Shown: positions 25,593 to 34,847 of the stretch, piece after piece
How the letters are laid out: every line of letters starts with the position of its first letter
How positions within the stretch are numbered: position 1 is the first letter of the stretch
Assembly (NCBI RefSeq): GCF_001513745.1
Contig: NZ_CP013382.1
Location: 1,984,001 to 2,048,000, forward strand
Length of the DNA: 64,000 nucleotides
Direction of reading: 5' to 3'
From: Burkholderia humptydooensis
Lineage (GTDB): Bacteria > Pseudomonadota > Gammaproteobacteria > Burkholderiales > Burkholderiaceae
Notes under the pieces: model-generated
The model's input: only the letters and a program-made list of their open reading frames with translations
Told to the model about the DNA's origin: nothing
The model's database searches: none
Translations under genes and position numbers: made by a program

Positions 25593-27656
25593 TCAGAAAT
25601 CCTTCACGAGACGCAGCGCGTCGTAGATCGCGCCGTGGATGTTGTGCATCGAGATGCAGTCGCCGACGCGAAACAGCAGGAAGCGGCCGTTGCCGAGCGC
25701 CTCGGAAAGGCACGGCTGCGGCTCGGCGGCGAACAGCCTGTGCACGTCGACCTGGCCGCGATTGACCGATTCGGGCTTCAGCTTCCAGTACAGCGAGTCG
25801 TTCGGCGTGATGCCGTTCTCGATCACGACCTGATCGACCGCGCGCTCCTCCTGCTCCTCCGTGTATTCGTTGCGCAGCACCGCGATCTTCTTGCCGTCCT
25901 CTTCATAGACGCGATCGAGCCAGTGGTTCGGCGTGTGGATCACGCCCTGCGCGTAAAGCCGGCGATAGAAGATCGGGAACGTCGTGCCGCCGCAGTCGTC
26001 GGCCACCTTCACGTCCGGCGTGACGATCTCGACGTTCGAGCCGCGGCTCGCGATGAAGTCCGCGACGCCAGCGCCCGCATGCGTGCTGACGCCGTCGTAG
26101 ACGAGCACGTTCTTTCCCGGCTCGACGCGGCCTGACAGGATGTCCCACGAGCTGACCGCGAGCGCGTCGGCGACGCCCCAGCCCGGCACCTGATCGGTGA
26201 AGCTGCGCCCGCCCGTGGCGAGCACGATGATGTCCGGCCGCTCGGCCAGGATCGTCTTCTCGTCCGCCTCGACACCGAGCCGCCGGTCGACGCCGAGCCG
26301 CTTCGTCTCCATGTCGAACCAGCGCACGATGCCCGCCATCTGCTCGCGCTGCGGCGCTTTCGCCGCGAGCATGATCTGCCCGCCGACTTCGTGGTTCTTC
26401 TCGAACAGCACGACGTCGTGGCCGCGCGAACGCGCGACGCGCGCGGCCTCCAGCCCCGCGGGCCCCGCGCCGACCACGACGACCTTGCGCTTCGGCCCGC
26501 GCGACTTCCCGATCACGTGCGGCATCGTCGCCTCGCGCGACGTCGCCGCGTTCTGCACGCACAGCACGTCGAGGCCGTTGTACTGGCGGTCGATGCAGTA
26601 GTTCGCGCCGACGCACTGCTTGATCTCGTCCTCGCGGCCGTCGCGGATCTTGATCACCATGTGCGGATCGGCGATCTGCGCGCGCGTCATGCCGACGAGG
26701 TCGACCATCCCGCTCGCGAGCAGGCGCTCGGCCTGGCCCGCGTCACGGATGCTCTGCGCGTGCATCACCGGAATCTTCACGACCGACTTGATGCCCGCCG
26801 CGAGATGCACGAACGGCTCGGGCGGCAGTGCCATCGGCGGCATGCAGTTCGCGAGCGTGTTGTGCGTGTCCGCGCCCGAGCCGATCACGCCGAGGTAATC
26901 GATCAAGCCCGTCTCGGCCATCGCCTGCGCGATCTCCTTCAGTTGCTCGTGATCAAGGCCGTCCTCGTGGAATTCGTCGCCGCACATCCGCAGGCCGACG
27001 CAGAAATCGCGGCCGACCGCCTCGCGCACCGCCTTCAGCACTTCGACGCCGAAGCGCAGCCGGTTCTCGAGGCTGCCGCCCCATTCGTCGGCGCGAAAGT
27101 TCGTGCGCGGGCTCCAGAACTGGTCGATCAGATGCTGGTGCGCGGCCGAGATCTCGATGCCGTCCATCCCCGCATCCTTCACGCGCTTCGCGGCCGCCGC
27201 GAAATCGCCGATGATCCGGCGGATTTCCTCGACCTCGATGATCTTCGCGTTGCCGCGGTGCACCGGCTCGCGCACGCCCGACGGCGACATCAGGTGCGGC
27301 CAGTGCTCGCCGTGGAACGCCGAGCGGCGGCCCATGTGGGTCGCCTGGATCATGATCTTCGCGCCGTGCCGATGCATCGCCTCGGCGAGCCGCGCGAGCG
27401 GATCGACGATCCTGTCGGTCGACAGGTTCACCGATTTCCACCAGCCCTGCGGGCTGTCGATCGACACGGGGCTCGAACCGCCGCACACCGCGAGGCCGAC
27501 GCCGCCCTTCGCCTTCTCTTCGTAATAGCGGATGTAGCGGTCGCCCGGCAGGCCGCCCGGCTCCGCGTACACCTCCGCGTGCGCGGTGCTGACGATCCGG
27601 TTGCGCAGCGTGAGCTGGTTCAGCGTCAAGGGTTTGAACAGATTGGGATAGCGCAT
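25593..27656 (-). CDS. dgcA: Dimethylglycine demethylase flavoprotein subunit
   Basis: This 687-residue enzyme belongs to the trimethylamine dehydrogenase / 2,4-dienoyl-CoA reductase group. An N-terminal OYE-type FMN barrel (residues 1-350) is followed by a cysteine cluster (CVGANYCIDRQYNG plus VLCVQNAA) that would hold a 4Fe-4S centre, and by a nucleotide-binding domain with VVVGAGPAGLEAARVA near 390. In this gene neighbourhood it demethylates dimethylglycine to sarcosine. The family fold is certain; the substrate is assigned from context. Confidence 0.92.
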   Translation of the reverse strand: MRYPNLFKPLTLNQLTLRNRIVSTAHAEVYAEPGGLPGDRYIRYYEEKAKGGVGLAVCGGSSPVSIDSPQGWWKSVNLSTDRIVDPLARLAEAMHRHGAKIMIQATHMGRRSAFHGEHWPHLMSPSGVREPVHRGNAKIIEVEEIRRIIGDFAAAAKRVKDAGMDGIEISAAHQHLIDQFWSPRTNFRADEWGGSLENRLRFGVEVLKAVREAVGRDFCVGLRMCGDEFHEDGLDHEQLKEIAQAMAETGLIDYLGVIGSGADTHNTLANCMPPMALPPEPFVHLAAGIKSVVKIPVMHAQSIRDAGQAERLLASGMVDLVGMTRAQIADPHMVIKIRDGREDEIKQCVGANYCIDRQYNGLDVLCVQNAATSREATMPHVIGKSRGPKRKVVVVGAGPAGLEAARVARSRGHDVVLFEKNHEVGGQIMLAAKAPQREQMAGIVRWFDMETKRLGVDRRLGVEADEKTILAERPDIIVLATGGRSFTDQVPGWGVADALAVSSWDILSGRVEPGKNVLVYDGVSTHAGAGVADFIASRGSNVEIVTPDVKVADDCGGTTFPIFYRRLYAQGVIHTPNHWLDRVYEEDGKKIAVLRNEYTEEQEERAVDQVVIENGITPNDSLYWKLKPESVNRGQVDVHRLFAAEPQPCLSEALGNGRFLLFRVGDCISMHNIHGAIYDALRLVKDF

Positions 27657-27716
27657 CGCAGGCGACCTCTGGCGTTCGAATGTCTCGTGTTGCGGGTGGG
27701 GTTCCGTGTCGGCGAA

Positions 27717-28250
27717 TCAGCGGGCGATCGGCGACACTTCGAAGACGCAATGGTCGTGGCCCTCGGCCGCGCACTGCACTTCCGTCGACCGCGCGCGCGG
27801 CGCGCCGCGGCCTTCCGGCGTCGTGTCGTTGACCCAGTCCATCGCGCCCGCGAACCAGCCCGCGAACATGTAGCAGAGCTTGCCCGCCTTGCCCGGCTGC
27901 GCGAGCACGAACGACGAATGGCGCAGCTCGATCCTCGCGCGCGCGGCGGCCGGATCGGCGTCGACGATCGAGAACAGCCCCCAGCCGCGCTGCGACAGGC
28001 GCTTCAGGTAGTGCTCGAACACCGCCATCCCGGCGATCCCGTGCTGCTTCGCCTCCTTGTCGCACCAGTGGTACGCCGACTTGTAGCCGGCCTGATAAAG
28101 GATGTCCGCGTAGGCGTCGCGGCCGAGCGCCTCTTCCACTGCCGTATGGTTGTTCGTGAAGAAGTGGCGCGGCACGTACAGCATCGGCAGCGCGTCGGTG
28201 GTCCAGACGCCGGTGTTCGGATCGACGTCGATCGGCAGTTGCGGTTGCAT
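27717..28250 (-). CDS. V4R-domain/DUF5943-like protein of the betaine locus
   Basis: This 177-residue protein resembles the small conserved gene located between the peptidase and dgcA genes in pseudomonads. It has features of the 4-vinyl reductase (V4R) small-molecule-binding fold: a histidine/tryptophan-rich first half (RHFFTNNHTAVEEALG, YKSAYHWCDKEAKQHG) and a cysteine pair near the C-terminus (EVQCAAEGHDHCVFEVSP) that could bind a metal. There is no helix-turn-helix. Its function in betaine breakdown is unknown. It starts 160 bp after the M19 gene stop. Confidence 0.75.
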   Translation of the reverse strand: MQPQLPIDVDPNTGVWTTDALPMLYVPRHFFTNNHTAVEEALGRDAYADILYQAGYKSAYHWCDKEAKQHGIAGMAVFEHYLKRLSQRGWGLFSIVDADPAAARARIELRHSSFVLAQPGKAGKLCYMFAGWFAGAMDWVNDTTPEGRGAPRARSTEVQCAAEGHDHCVFEVSPIAR

Positions 28251-28410
28251 CGTGTGACTCCGTGGGGGTAAAACGCGCGGCGCCCTGGCGCACGCGCGGC
28301 ATCGTCCGCGCGCCGACGCTCGTCGAGCGGGCGCGTCCTGAATCGGATCGGTTGAAAGCGGGCTGAAAAACGGGTTGAAAACGAACGGCGCGGGCGTGGC
28401 ATGCGGACGT

Positions 28411-29382
28411 CTACGCGCCCCAGACCTCCTTGAACACGCGCACCCAGTTCTCACCCATGATCTTGCGGATGCGCGATTCCTTCCATCCGGCGCGCGCCAT
28501 CGCGGCCGTCAGGTTCGGGAACTCTCCGATCGTTCGGATGCCTTCCGGATTCACGACCTTGCCGAAATTCGTGAGCCGGCGGTAGCGGCCCTTGTCGTGC
28601 GTGAGCCAGTCGAAGAAGTCGACGCTGTAGCCCTGCGTGAAATCGGTGCCGATGCCGACCGCGTCCTCGCCGATCAGGTTCACGACGTAGCCGATCGCCT
28701 CGATGTAGTCGTCGATCGTCGCGTCGATCCCGCGCTTCAGGAACGGCGCGAACATCGTCACGCCGACGAAGCCGCCCGCATCGGCGATCTCCTTCAACTG
28801 CGCGTCGCTCTTGTTGCGCGGATGCTCCTTCAGCCCCGACGGCAGGCAGTGCGAATAGCAGACGGGCTTCTTCGAGAACGCGATCGCCTCCGACGACGTA
28901 TTGCCGCCGACGTGCGACAGATCGACCATGATCCCGACGCGGTTCATCTCCGTGATCACCTCCCGGCCGAAATCCGACAGCCCGCCGTCGCGCTCGTAGC
29001 AGCCGGTGCCGACGAGGTTCTGCGTGTTGTAGCAAAGCTGCACGACGCGCACGCCCATGTCGGCGAACGCCTCGACGTAGCCCAGGTTGTCCTCGAACGC
29101 GTGCGCGTTCTGGAAGCCGAGGATCACGCCCGTCTTGCCGTCCTTCTTCGCGCGGAGGATGTCGCCCGTCGTGCGCACGAGCGTCAGCAGTTCGCCGTTG
29201 TCGCGAATCTGCTTTTTCATCAGCGCGATGTTGTCGACCGTCTTCGTGAAGTTCTCCCACACGGATACCGTGCAGTTCGCGGCCGTCACGCCGCCCTTGC
29301 GCATGTCTTCGAACACCGAGCGTTCGAACTTCGAAATGTTCAGGCCATCGATGACGATGCTGTCCTGGTGCAGCGTGCTCAT
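28411..29382 (-). CDS. M19 (renal dipeptidase-like) metallopeptidase of the betaine locus
   Basis: This 323-residue protein belongs to the membrane dipeptidase (M19) family but has no signal peptide. It keeps VDLSHVGGNTS, PVCYSHCLPSGLKEHPRN and GIGTDFTQG. The start region IVIDGLNIS carries D-G-L-N where classic members have a D-x-H-x-D/N metal site, so metal binding may be altered. The homologous gene sits in the dgc operon of Pseudomonas. A real dipeptidase role is unproven. It is 28 bp downstream of glyA. Confidence 0.85.
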   Translation of the reverse strand: MSTLHQDSIVIDGLNISKFERSVFEDMRKGGVTAANCTVSVWENFTKTVDNIALMKKQIRDNGELLTLVRTTGDILRAKKDGKTGVILGFQNAHAFEDNLGYVEAFADMGVRVVQLCYNTQNLVGTGCYERDGGLSDFGREVITEMNRVGIMVDLSHVGGNTSSEAIAFSKKPVCYSHCLPSGLKEHPRNKSDAQLKEIADAGGFVGVTMFAPFLKRGIDATIDDYIEAIGYVVNLIGEDAVGIGTDFTQGYSVDFFDWLTHDKGRYRRLTNFGKVVNPEGIRTIGEFPNLTAAMARAGWKESRIRKIMGENWVRVFKEVWGA

Positions 29383-29410
29383 GGATTCTCCAGTCTTGTC
29401 GGCGCGTGGG

Positions 29411-30685
29411 TCAGTAGATCGGGAAGCGCTCGCAGAGCGCGAAGATCTCGCGGCGCACGCGCTGTTCGGTCGCGTGATCGCCTTCCGGGTTCGCGCGCAG
29501 CGCGTCGAACACGTCGAGAATCAGGCGGCCGACCTCGCGGAACTCCGCGACGCCGAAGCCGCGCGTCGTGCCCGCCGGCGTGCCGAGGCGAATGCCCGAC
29601 GTGATCGTCGGCTTCTCGGTATCGAACGGGATGCCGTTCTTGTTGCACGTGATGCCCGCGCGCTCGAGCGCCTGCTCGACCTGCGCGCCCTTCAGGCCCT
29701 TCGGCAGCAGATCGACGAGCAGCAGATGGTTGTCGGTGCCGCCCGTCACGAGGTCGACGCCGCCCGCCTTCAGCACGTCGCCGAGCGCCTGCGCGTTCGC
29801 GAGCACGTGGTCGATGTAGGTCCTGAAGTCCGCGTGCAGCGCCTCGCCGAACGCAACCGCCTTGCCGGCGATCACGTGCATCAGCGGGCCGCCCTGCAGG
29901 CCGGGGAACACCGCCGAGTTGATCTTCTTCGCGATCTCCTCGTCGTTCGTCAGCACGAAGCCGCCGCGCGGGCCGCGCAGCGTCTTGTGCGTGGTCGACG
30001 TGACGACGTGCGCGTGCTCGACCGGATTCGCATGGCGGCCCGCGGCGATCACGCCGGCGATGTGCGCCATGTCGACCATCAGCTTCGCGCCGACCGAATC
30101 GGCGATCGCGCGAAAGCGTGCGAAATCGAGCTTGCGCGGATACGCGGAGAAGCCTGCGATGATGAGGCTCGGCTTGTGCCGCTGCGCGAGTTCCTCGACC
30201 TGGTCGTAATCGATCAGCATCGTGTCGCGGCTCACGCCGTACTGGAGCGCGTTGAACCACTTGCCGGACAGCGCCGGCTTCGCGCCGTGCGTGAGGTGCC
30301 CGCCCGCGTCGAGCGACATCCCGAGCACCGTGTCGCCCGGCTTCGCGAGCGCGAGCATCACCGAGCCGTTCGCCTGCGCGCCGGAGTGCGGCTGCACGTT
30401 CGCGTAGCCGGCGCTGAAGATCTGCTTCACGCGATCGATCGCGAGCGCCTCCACTTCGTCGGCGAATTCGCAGCCGCCGTAATAGCGCTTGCCCGGATAG
30501 CCTTCCGCATACTTGTTCGTCAGCACCGAGCCCTGCGCGTCGAGCACCGCGCGCGACACGATGTTCTCCGACGCGATCAGCTCGACCTGCGACTGCTGGC
30601 GTTCGAGTTCCTTGAGGATCGCGCCGCGCACGGACGCGTCGCGCTCGGCGAGCGATTGCGAGAAGAAGGGGTTGGCGTTCGACAT
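29411..30685 (-). CDS. glyA: Serine hydroxymethyltransferase
   Basis: This is a 424-residue PLP enzyme that interconverts serine and glycine with tetrahydrofolate. The PLP lysine motif [14 protein letters not shown] lies near residue 228, and [10 protein letters not shown] is seen near 35. As the first gene of the minus-strand run ending in gbcAB, it probably recycles the C1 units and glycine formed from betaine, as the GbdR-regulated glyA1 does in Pseudomonas; a second housekeeping copy is likely elsewhere. Start at 30685 fits the family N-terminus. Confidence 0.95.
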   Translation of the reverse strand: MSNANPFFSQSLAERDASVRGAILKELERQQSQVELIASENIVSRAVLDAQGSVLTNKYAEGYPGKRYYGGCEFADEVEALAIDRVKQIFSAGYANVQPHSGAQANGSVMLALAKPGDTVLGMSLDAGGHLTHGAKPALSGKWFNALQYGVSRDTMLIDYDQVEELAQRHKPSLIIAGFSAYPRKLDFARFRAIADSVGAKLMVDMAHIAGVIAAGRHANPVEHAHVVTSTTHKTLRGPRGGFVLTNDEEIAKKINSAVFPGLQGGPLMHVIAGKAVAFGEALHADFRTYIDHVLANAQALGDVLKAGGVDLVTGGTDNHLLLVDLLPKGLKGAQVEQALERAGITCNKNGIPFDTEKPTITSGIRLGTPAGTTRGFGVAEFREVGRLILDVFDALRANPEGDHATEQRVRREIFALCERFPIY

Positions 30686-31121
30686 AAGGCGTCTCGTCAC
30701 TGAATTTTGAGGGAGCGCCGGTGGCAGGCCAGAAGGCCCTTCGCACGGCGTTTGGGCGTTCCGCCGCAGCGGCTGCCGACGGCTCTATTCTTGTCGTTCG
30801 GATTTTCAGCCGATTGATGAATTCAGACGCTTTCTTTCCCTTTTCCGACATGTCCGTCACTTTTGAACAAGTGACCGGTCGTGCGTTTTTCGCGGCGGCC
30901 GTGCCGGGCGTCTGACGGCCGTCCGGCACTGGCTCGGTGCCGCCGCTGCACTCGCGCCGCGCAGCCGCTCACGGTTACGGTGCGGCGCAGCGAAAGGCCG
31001 CCGACAGGCAGCCGACGGAATCTAGGGTTTAGCCGTATGGCACGCTTGTTGCGCTCGATTTCACAATACGCGAGCCGAGCGCCCCGGCCGCATCAAGATC
31101 AGATCCAAGGAACGCTTCCCC
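30686..31121. promoter_or_regulatory. Divergent glyA-gbdR control region
   Basis: This 436-bp region must carry the promoters for glyA (minus) and gbdR (plus). An inverted repeat GTCACTT-ttgaac-AAGTGAC lies at 30856-30875, partly overlapping the palindrome GACCGGTC at 30873-30880. These are candidate operators only. I see no gene here. Confidence 0.45.
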
Positions 31122-32147
31122 ATGTCGCCCGACCGCACCGCGTCGCTGTCTCATTTCGCGTTCATGCCGCTGCCCAACTTCACGATGATCGCGTTCACGA
31201 ACGCGATCGAAGTGCTCAGGATGGCAAACTACCTGAGCGGGCAGCCGCTATACCGCTGGTCGATCATCAGCCCCGAAGGCGGCATGATCACGGCGAGCAA
31301 CGGGCTCGCGGTCGACACCGGCCCGGCGGAATGCGCCGGGCAGCCCGACATCGTGTTCGTCTGCGGCGGCGTGGACGTGCAGCGCGCGACGCAAGCCGGG
31401 CATCTCACGGCGCTGCGCCGCTTCGCGCGCGCGGGCGTCGCGCTCGGCAGCCTCTGCACCGGCACCTATGCGCTCGCGAAGGCGGGGCTCCTCGCCGGCT
31501 ACGCGTGCGCGATCCATTGGGAAAATCTGTCGGCGCTGAAGGAAGAATTTCCCGATACGCGCTTTCTCAAGGAACTGTTCGTGATCGACCGCGATCGCGT
31601 GACCTGCACGGGCGGCGTCGCGCCGCTCGACATGATGCTGAACCTGATCGCGTCGCGCATCGGCACCGCGCGCGTCACGCAGATCGCCGAACAGTTCATC
31701 GTCGAGCACGTGCGCGACACGAGCGCGCAGCAGCGGATGCCGCTCGTCGCGCGGCTCGGCTCCGCGAACAAGTCGCTGTTCGAAGTGATCGCGCTGATGG
31801 AGAACAACATCGAGGAGCCGCTGTCGCGCGAAGAGCTTGCGCGGCTCGCGAACATGTCGCAGCGGCAGTTGCAGCGCCTCTTTCGCGAGCATCTCGGGAT
31901 GACGCCGACGCATTACTACCTGACGCTGCGCCTGCGCCGCGCGCGCGAGCTGCTGCTGCAGACCGACATGTCGATCATGCACATCACGATGGCGTGCGGC
32001 TTCCAGTCCGCGTGCCACTTCAGCAAGAGCTACCGCGACGCATTCGGCACCGCGCCGACGCGCGAGCGCCGCAAGCAGGTCGCGCCGCTCGCGCAGCCGT
32101 CGATGCCGGGCGGCGCGAGCGTGCCGTCGATGATGCTGCACGCTTGA
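31122..32147 (+). CDS. gbdR: GATase1-like AraC-family regulator of glycine betaine catabolism
   Basis: This 341-residue protein has an N-terminal DJ-1/PfpI-like sensor half (FAFMPLPNFTMIAFTNAIEV; GSLCTGTYALAKAGLL near residue 110) and a C-terminal AraC double helix-turn-helix (ELARLANMSQRQLQRLF; IMHITMACGFQSACHFSKSY). It is the type of regulator that activates gbc, dgc and glyA genes on sensing betaine or dimethylglycine. It is divergent from glyA and convergent with fdhA, which also supports the assignment. It is clearly related to the CdhR-like protein at 6985. Confidence 0.92.
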   Translation: MSPDRTASLSHFAFMPLPNFTMIAFTNAIEVLRMANYLSGQPLYRWSIISPEGGMITASNGLAVDTGPAECAGQPDIVFVCGGVDVQRATQAGHLTALRRFARAGVALGSLCTGTYALAKAGLLAGYACAIHWENLSALKEEFPDTRFLKELFVIDRDRVTCTGGVAPLDMMLNLIASRIGTARVTQIAEQFIVEHVRDTSAQQRMPLVARLGSANKSLFEVIALMENNIEEPLSREELARLANMSQRQLQRLFREHLGMTPTHYYLTLRLRRARELLLQTDMSIMHITMACGFQSACHFSKSYRDAFGTAPTRERRKQVAPLAQPSMPGGASVPSMMLHA

Positions 32148-32174
32148 ACACGATCGCCGCGCCGCGCCCGCGCG

Positions 32175-33374
32175 TCAGGCCGCCTTCAGCATCCCGTGCG
32201 GATCGATGACGAATTTGCGCGGCGCGCCGCCGTCGAACTTCTTGTAGCCCTCCGGCGCGTCGTCGAGCGAAATCACCGTCACGTTGACGATCTCCGCGAT
32301 CGGCAGCCGGTCGAACAGGATCGCCTGCATCAGGTTGCGGCTGTACTTGAGTACGGGCGTCTGGCCGGTATGGAACGAGTGCGACTTCGCCCAGCCGAGG
32401 CCGAAGCGGATGCTCAGGCTGCCGTGCTTCGCGGCGACGTCGACGGCGCCCGGATCGTCGGTCACGTACAGGCCCGGAATGCCGATCGCGCCCGCGGGCC
32501 GCGTGATCTCCATCAGCGAGTTCAGCACCGTCGCGGGCGCTTCCTCCGCATGGCCGGACGAGCCGTGGCCGTGCGCCTCGAAGCCGACGCAGTCGACCGC
32601 GCAATCGATCTCCGGCTTGCCGAGAATCTGCTCGATCTGCTCGCCGAGCGTCGCGTCCTTCGACAGATCGACGACCTCGAAGCCCATCGCCTTCGCGTGC
32701 GCGAGACGCTCGGCGTTCATGTCGCCGACGATCGTGCACGCGGCGCCGAGCAGGCGCGCCGACGCGGCGGCCGCCATCCCGACCGGGCCCGCGCCCGCGA
32801 CGTAGACGGTCGAGCCGGGCTTCACGCCGGCCGTGACCGCGCCGTGATAGCCGGTCGGCAAGATGTCCGACAGGCACGTGAGATCGCGGATCTTCGCCAT
32901 TGCCCGATCGCGATCGGGGAATTTCAGCAGGTTGAAGTCGGCATACGGAACGAGCACGTACTCGGCTTGCCCGCCGATCCAGCCGCCCATGTCGACGTAG
33001 CCGTAAGCGCCGCCCGCGCGCGACGGATTCACGTTCAGGCACACGCCCGTGTGCTGCTCCTTGCACATCGCGCAGCGGCCGCACGCGACGTTGAACGGCA
33101 CCGACACGAGATCGCCGATCCTCAGCGTCTCGACATCGCGACCGACCTCGACCACTTCGCCCGTGATCTCGTGACCGAGCACGAGACCGACGGGCGCCGT
33201 CGTGCGGCCGCGCACCATGTGCTGATCGGAGCCGCAGATATTCGTGCTGACGACCTTCAGGATCACGCCGTGGCCGATCGCGCGGCCGCTCGGGTCGACC
33301 ATCTTCGGATAGTCGATCTTCTGCACCTCGACCTTGCCCGGCCCCTGATACACGACACCTCGGTTGCTGCTCAT
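32175..33374 (-). CDS. fdhA: Glutathione-independent formaldehyde dehydrogenase
   Basis: This 399-residue zinc-containing NAD-linked alcohol dehydrogenase oxidises formaldehyde to formate. Catalytic zinc ligands are in NICGSDQH (about 46) and GHE (about 68), the structural zinc cysteines in CGRCAMCKEQHTGVC (about 98), and the NAD-binding motif in VAGAGPVGMAAA. The family also dismutates formaldehyde. Here it would remove formaldehyde made by betaine and dimethylglycine demethylation. It ends 27 bp from the gbdR stop, convergent. Confidence 0.92.
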   Translation of the reverse strand: MSSNRGVVYQGPGKVEVQKIDYPKMVDPSGRAIGHGVILKVVSTNICGSDQHMVRGRTTAPVGLVLGHEITGEVVEVGRDVETLRIGDLVSVPFNVACGRCAMCKEQHTGVCLNVNPSRAGGAYGYVDMGGWIGGQAEYVLVPYADFNLLKFPDRDRAMAKIRDLTCLSDILPTGYHGAVTAGVKPGSTVYVAGAGPVGMAAAASARLLGAACTIVGDMNAERLAHAKAMGFEVVDLSKDATLGEQIEQILGKPEIDCAVDCVGFEAHGHGSSGHAEEAPATVLNSLMEITRPAGAIGIPGLYVTDDPGAVDVAAKHGSLSIRFGLGWAKSHSFHTGQTPVLKYSRNLMQAILFDRLPIAEIVNVTVISLDDAPEGYKKFDGGAPRKFVIDPHGMLKAA

Positions 33375-33642
33375 CGCTTCGTCTCCATGTCTCGTTGGCG
33401 GTGCGCCGCGCGTCGCCCGGCCCGCGCGTTCGCGCGTCGGCCGGACTTGCAGCGGGCCTTTCGAGGTTAGTCCGCGAGCCGGGGGGCCGAGCGTCCAAAA
33501 ACCGACATCCGCTTGGCCGCGGCCGACATGCGATGGAAACGGCGGCGCCGAAGCGGCACCGGCGATAGCGGCAGCGACGGCGATCCGCGCGACGCGCGGG
33601 GCGTCGCGACGCGCAACCTGTGCGAGTGGGAGGAAATGCGCG

Positions 33643-34659
33643 TCAGCCGCCGCGCGGGCCGTCCGTGTCGCCGGCCTCGACGACGGGCAACGCGAGCCGA
33701 TGCGCGACGTCGGCCGGATGCGCGATGACGCCGAGCATCAGCTCGGCGATCGCGCGGCCGGACGCGTGCCCGGTCGGCTGCAGCACCGCGCTCGCCTTGT
33801 ACGGAAACGAGATGTCGGGCGATACGCCGTCGTAGACGATCAACGACACGTCGTCGACGAAACGCCTGCCGCTCGCGACGATCGCCCTGAACGCGCCCGC
33901 GCCGGCGATGTTGTTGTCGATGACGAGCGCGGTCGGCGGATCGGGAAGCGCGAGCAGCGCCTGCGCCGCGCCGTAGCCGCCGTCGCGCGTGAACGCGCAT
34001 TCGCGGATCAGCGCGGCATCGGGCTCGATCCCCGCGTCGCGCAGCGCGCGCTCGAAGCCCGAGCGCCGCTGCGCGGCGAAATTCATCGTCTGCGGCGCGC
34101 AGACGAGCGCAATGCGCCGGTGCCCGAACGCGATCAGCCGCTGCGCGGCCGCATGCGCGCCCGCCTCGTTGTCGAAGTCGAACCACGTGTATGGCTTCGC
34201 GCTCGCGGTCCGGCCATAGGCGACGAACGGAAATTCGCGCTCCTGAAGAAAGCGGATGCGCGGATCGTCGACGAGCGTGCGCGCGACGATCAGCCCGTCG
34301 ACGAGCCGGCCGTCGACGAGCCGCCGGTACGTCTCGAGCTCCGCGTCCGGCCGCGCGGACACGATGAAGAAATCGCGGCCGCTCTCGCCCAGGCGCTCCG
34401 TGATGCCCGCGACGACCTCGGCGAAGCGCGGATCGCCGAGGTCGCCCGCGCCGAACGGATAGACGATGCCGACCGCGTCCGCACGCCCGGTCGCGAGCCG
34501 GCGCGCGGTCGGGTCGGCGACGTAGCCGAGCTCGCGCGCCGCCTGCATCACGCGTTCGCGGGTGGCCGCGCTCACGTCGTCGTAGCCGTTCAACGCCCGG
34601 CTCACCGTCGTGCGCGACAGCCCGAGCGCGTCCGAAAGCGCCTTCAGATTCACCTTCAC
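33643..34659 (-). CDS. LacI/GalR-family repressor, probable regulator of fructan metabolism
   Basis: This 338-residue protein has an N-terminal LacI helix-turn-helix (LKALSDALGLSRTTVSRALN, then hinge ARELGYVADPTARRL) and a periplasmic-binding-protein-like effector domain (VIDNNIAGAGAF, LIVYDGVSPDISFP). It begins with a GTG. It is divergent from the levansucrase gene, with two LacI-type palindromes between them, so it most likely represses levansucrase and the fructosidase in response to a sugar. The inducer is unknown; sucrose or fructose is the natural guess. Confidence 0.88.
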   Translation of the reverse strand: MKVNLKALSDALGLSRTTVSRALNGYDDVSAATRERVMQAARELGYVADPTARRLATGRADAVGIVYPFGAGDLGDPRFAEVVAGITERLGESGRDFFIVSARPDAELETYRRLVDGRLVDGLIVARTLVDDPRIRFLQEREFPFVAYGRTASAKPYTWFDFDNEAGAHAAAQRLIAFGHRRIALVCAPQTMNFAAQRRSGFERALRDAGIEPDAALIRECAFTRDGGYGAAQALLALPDPPTALVIDNNIAGAGAFRAIVASGRRFVDDVSLIVYDGVSPDISFPYKASAVLQPTGHASGRAIAELMLGVIAHPADVAHRLALPVVEAGDTDGPRGG

Positions 34660-34757
34660 CGTCGTTCCCCGTATTCGATGTCCTGCCCGGCCGAACCCGT
34701 TCGAGCAATTATTTCCATCTGGTAAGCATTACCGTCAAATAAATATCTTTTGCCTTC

Positions 34758-34769
34758 CAAACCGGTTTG
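34758..34769. promoter_or_regulatory. LacI-type operator 1
   Basis: CAAACCGGTTTG is a 12-bp perfect palindrome centred on a CpG-flanked CCGG, typical of LacI-family operators (AAxCGxTT-type core). Its centre is 22 bp from that of operator 2, about two helical turns. Confidence 0.75.
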
Positions 34770-34775
34770 AAATAG

Positions 34776-34795
34776 TATCCAAACCGGTTTGGATA
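34776..34795. promoter_or_regulatory. LacI-type operator 2
   Basis: TATCCAAACCGGTTTGGATA is a perfect 20-bp palindrome that shares the CAAACCGGTTTG core with operator 1. It lies 53 bp upstream of the levansucrase start and 117 bp from the repressor start, so binding could block both promoters. Confidence 0.82.
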
Positions 34796-34847
34796 TCGAT
34801 ACCACCCTTAGACGTTCCCTTTCACCGTCAACTGAAACAACGCCGAG

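Noticed and set aside
30686..31121. A glycine riboswitch ahead of glyA
   Set aside because: The paired-aptamer stems and conserved loops could not be recognised; protein-based control by GbdR is the simpler expectation.
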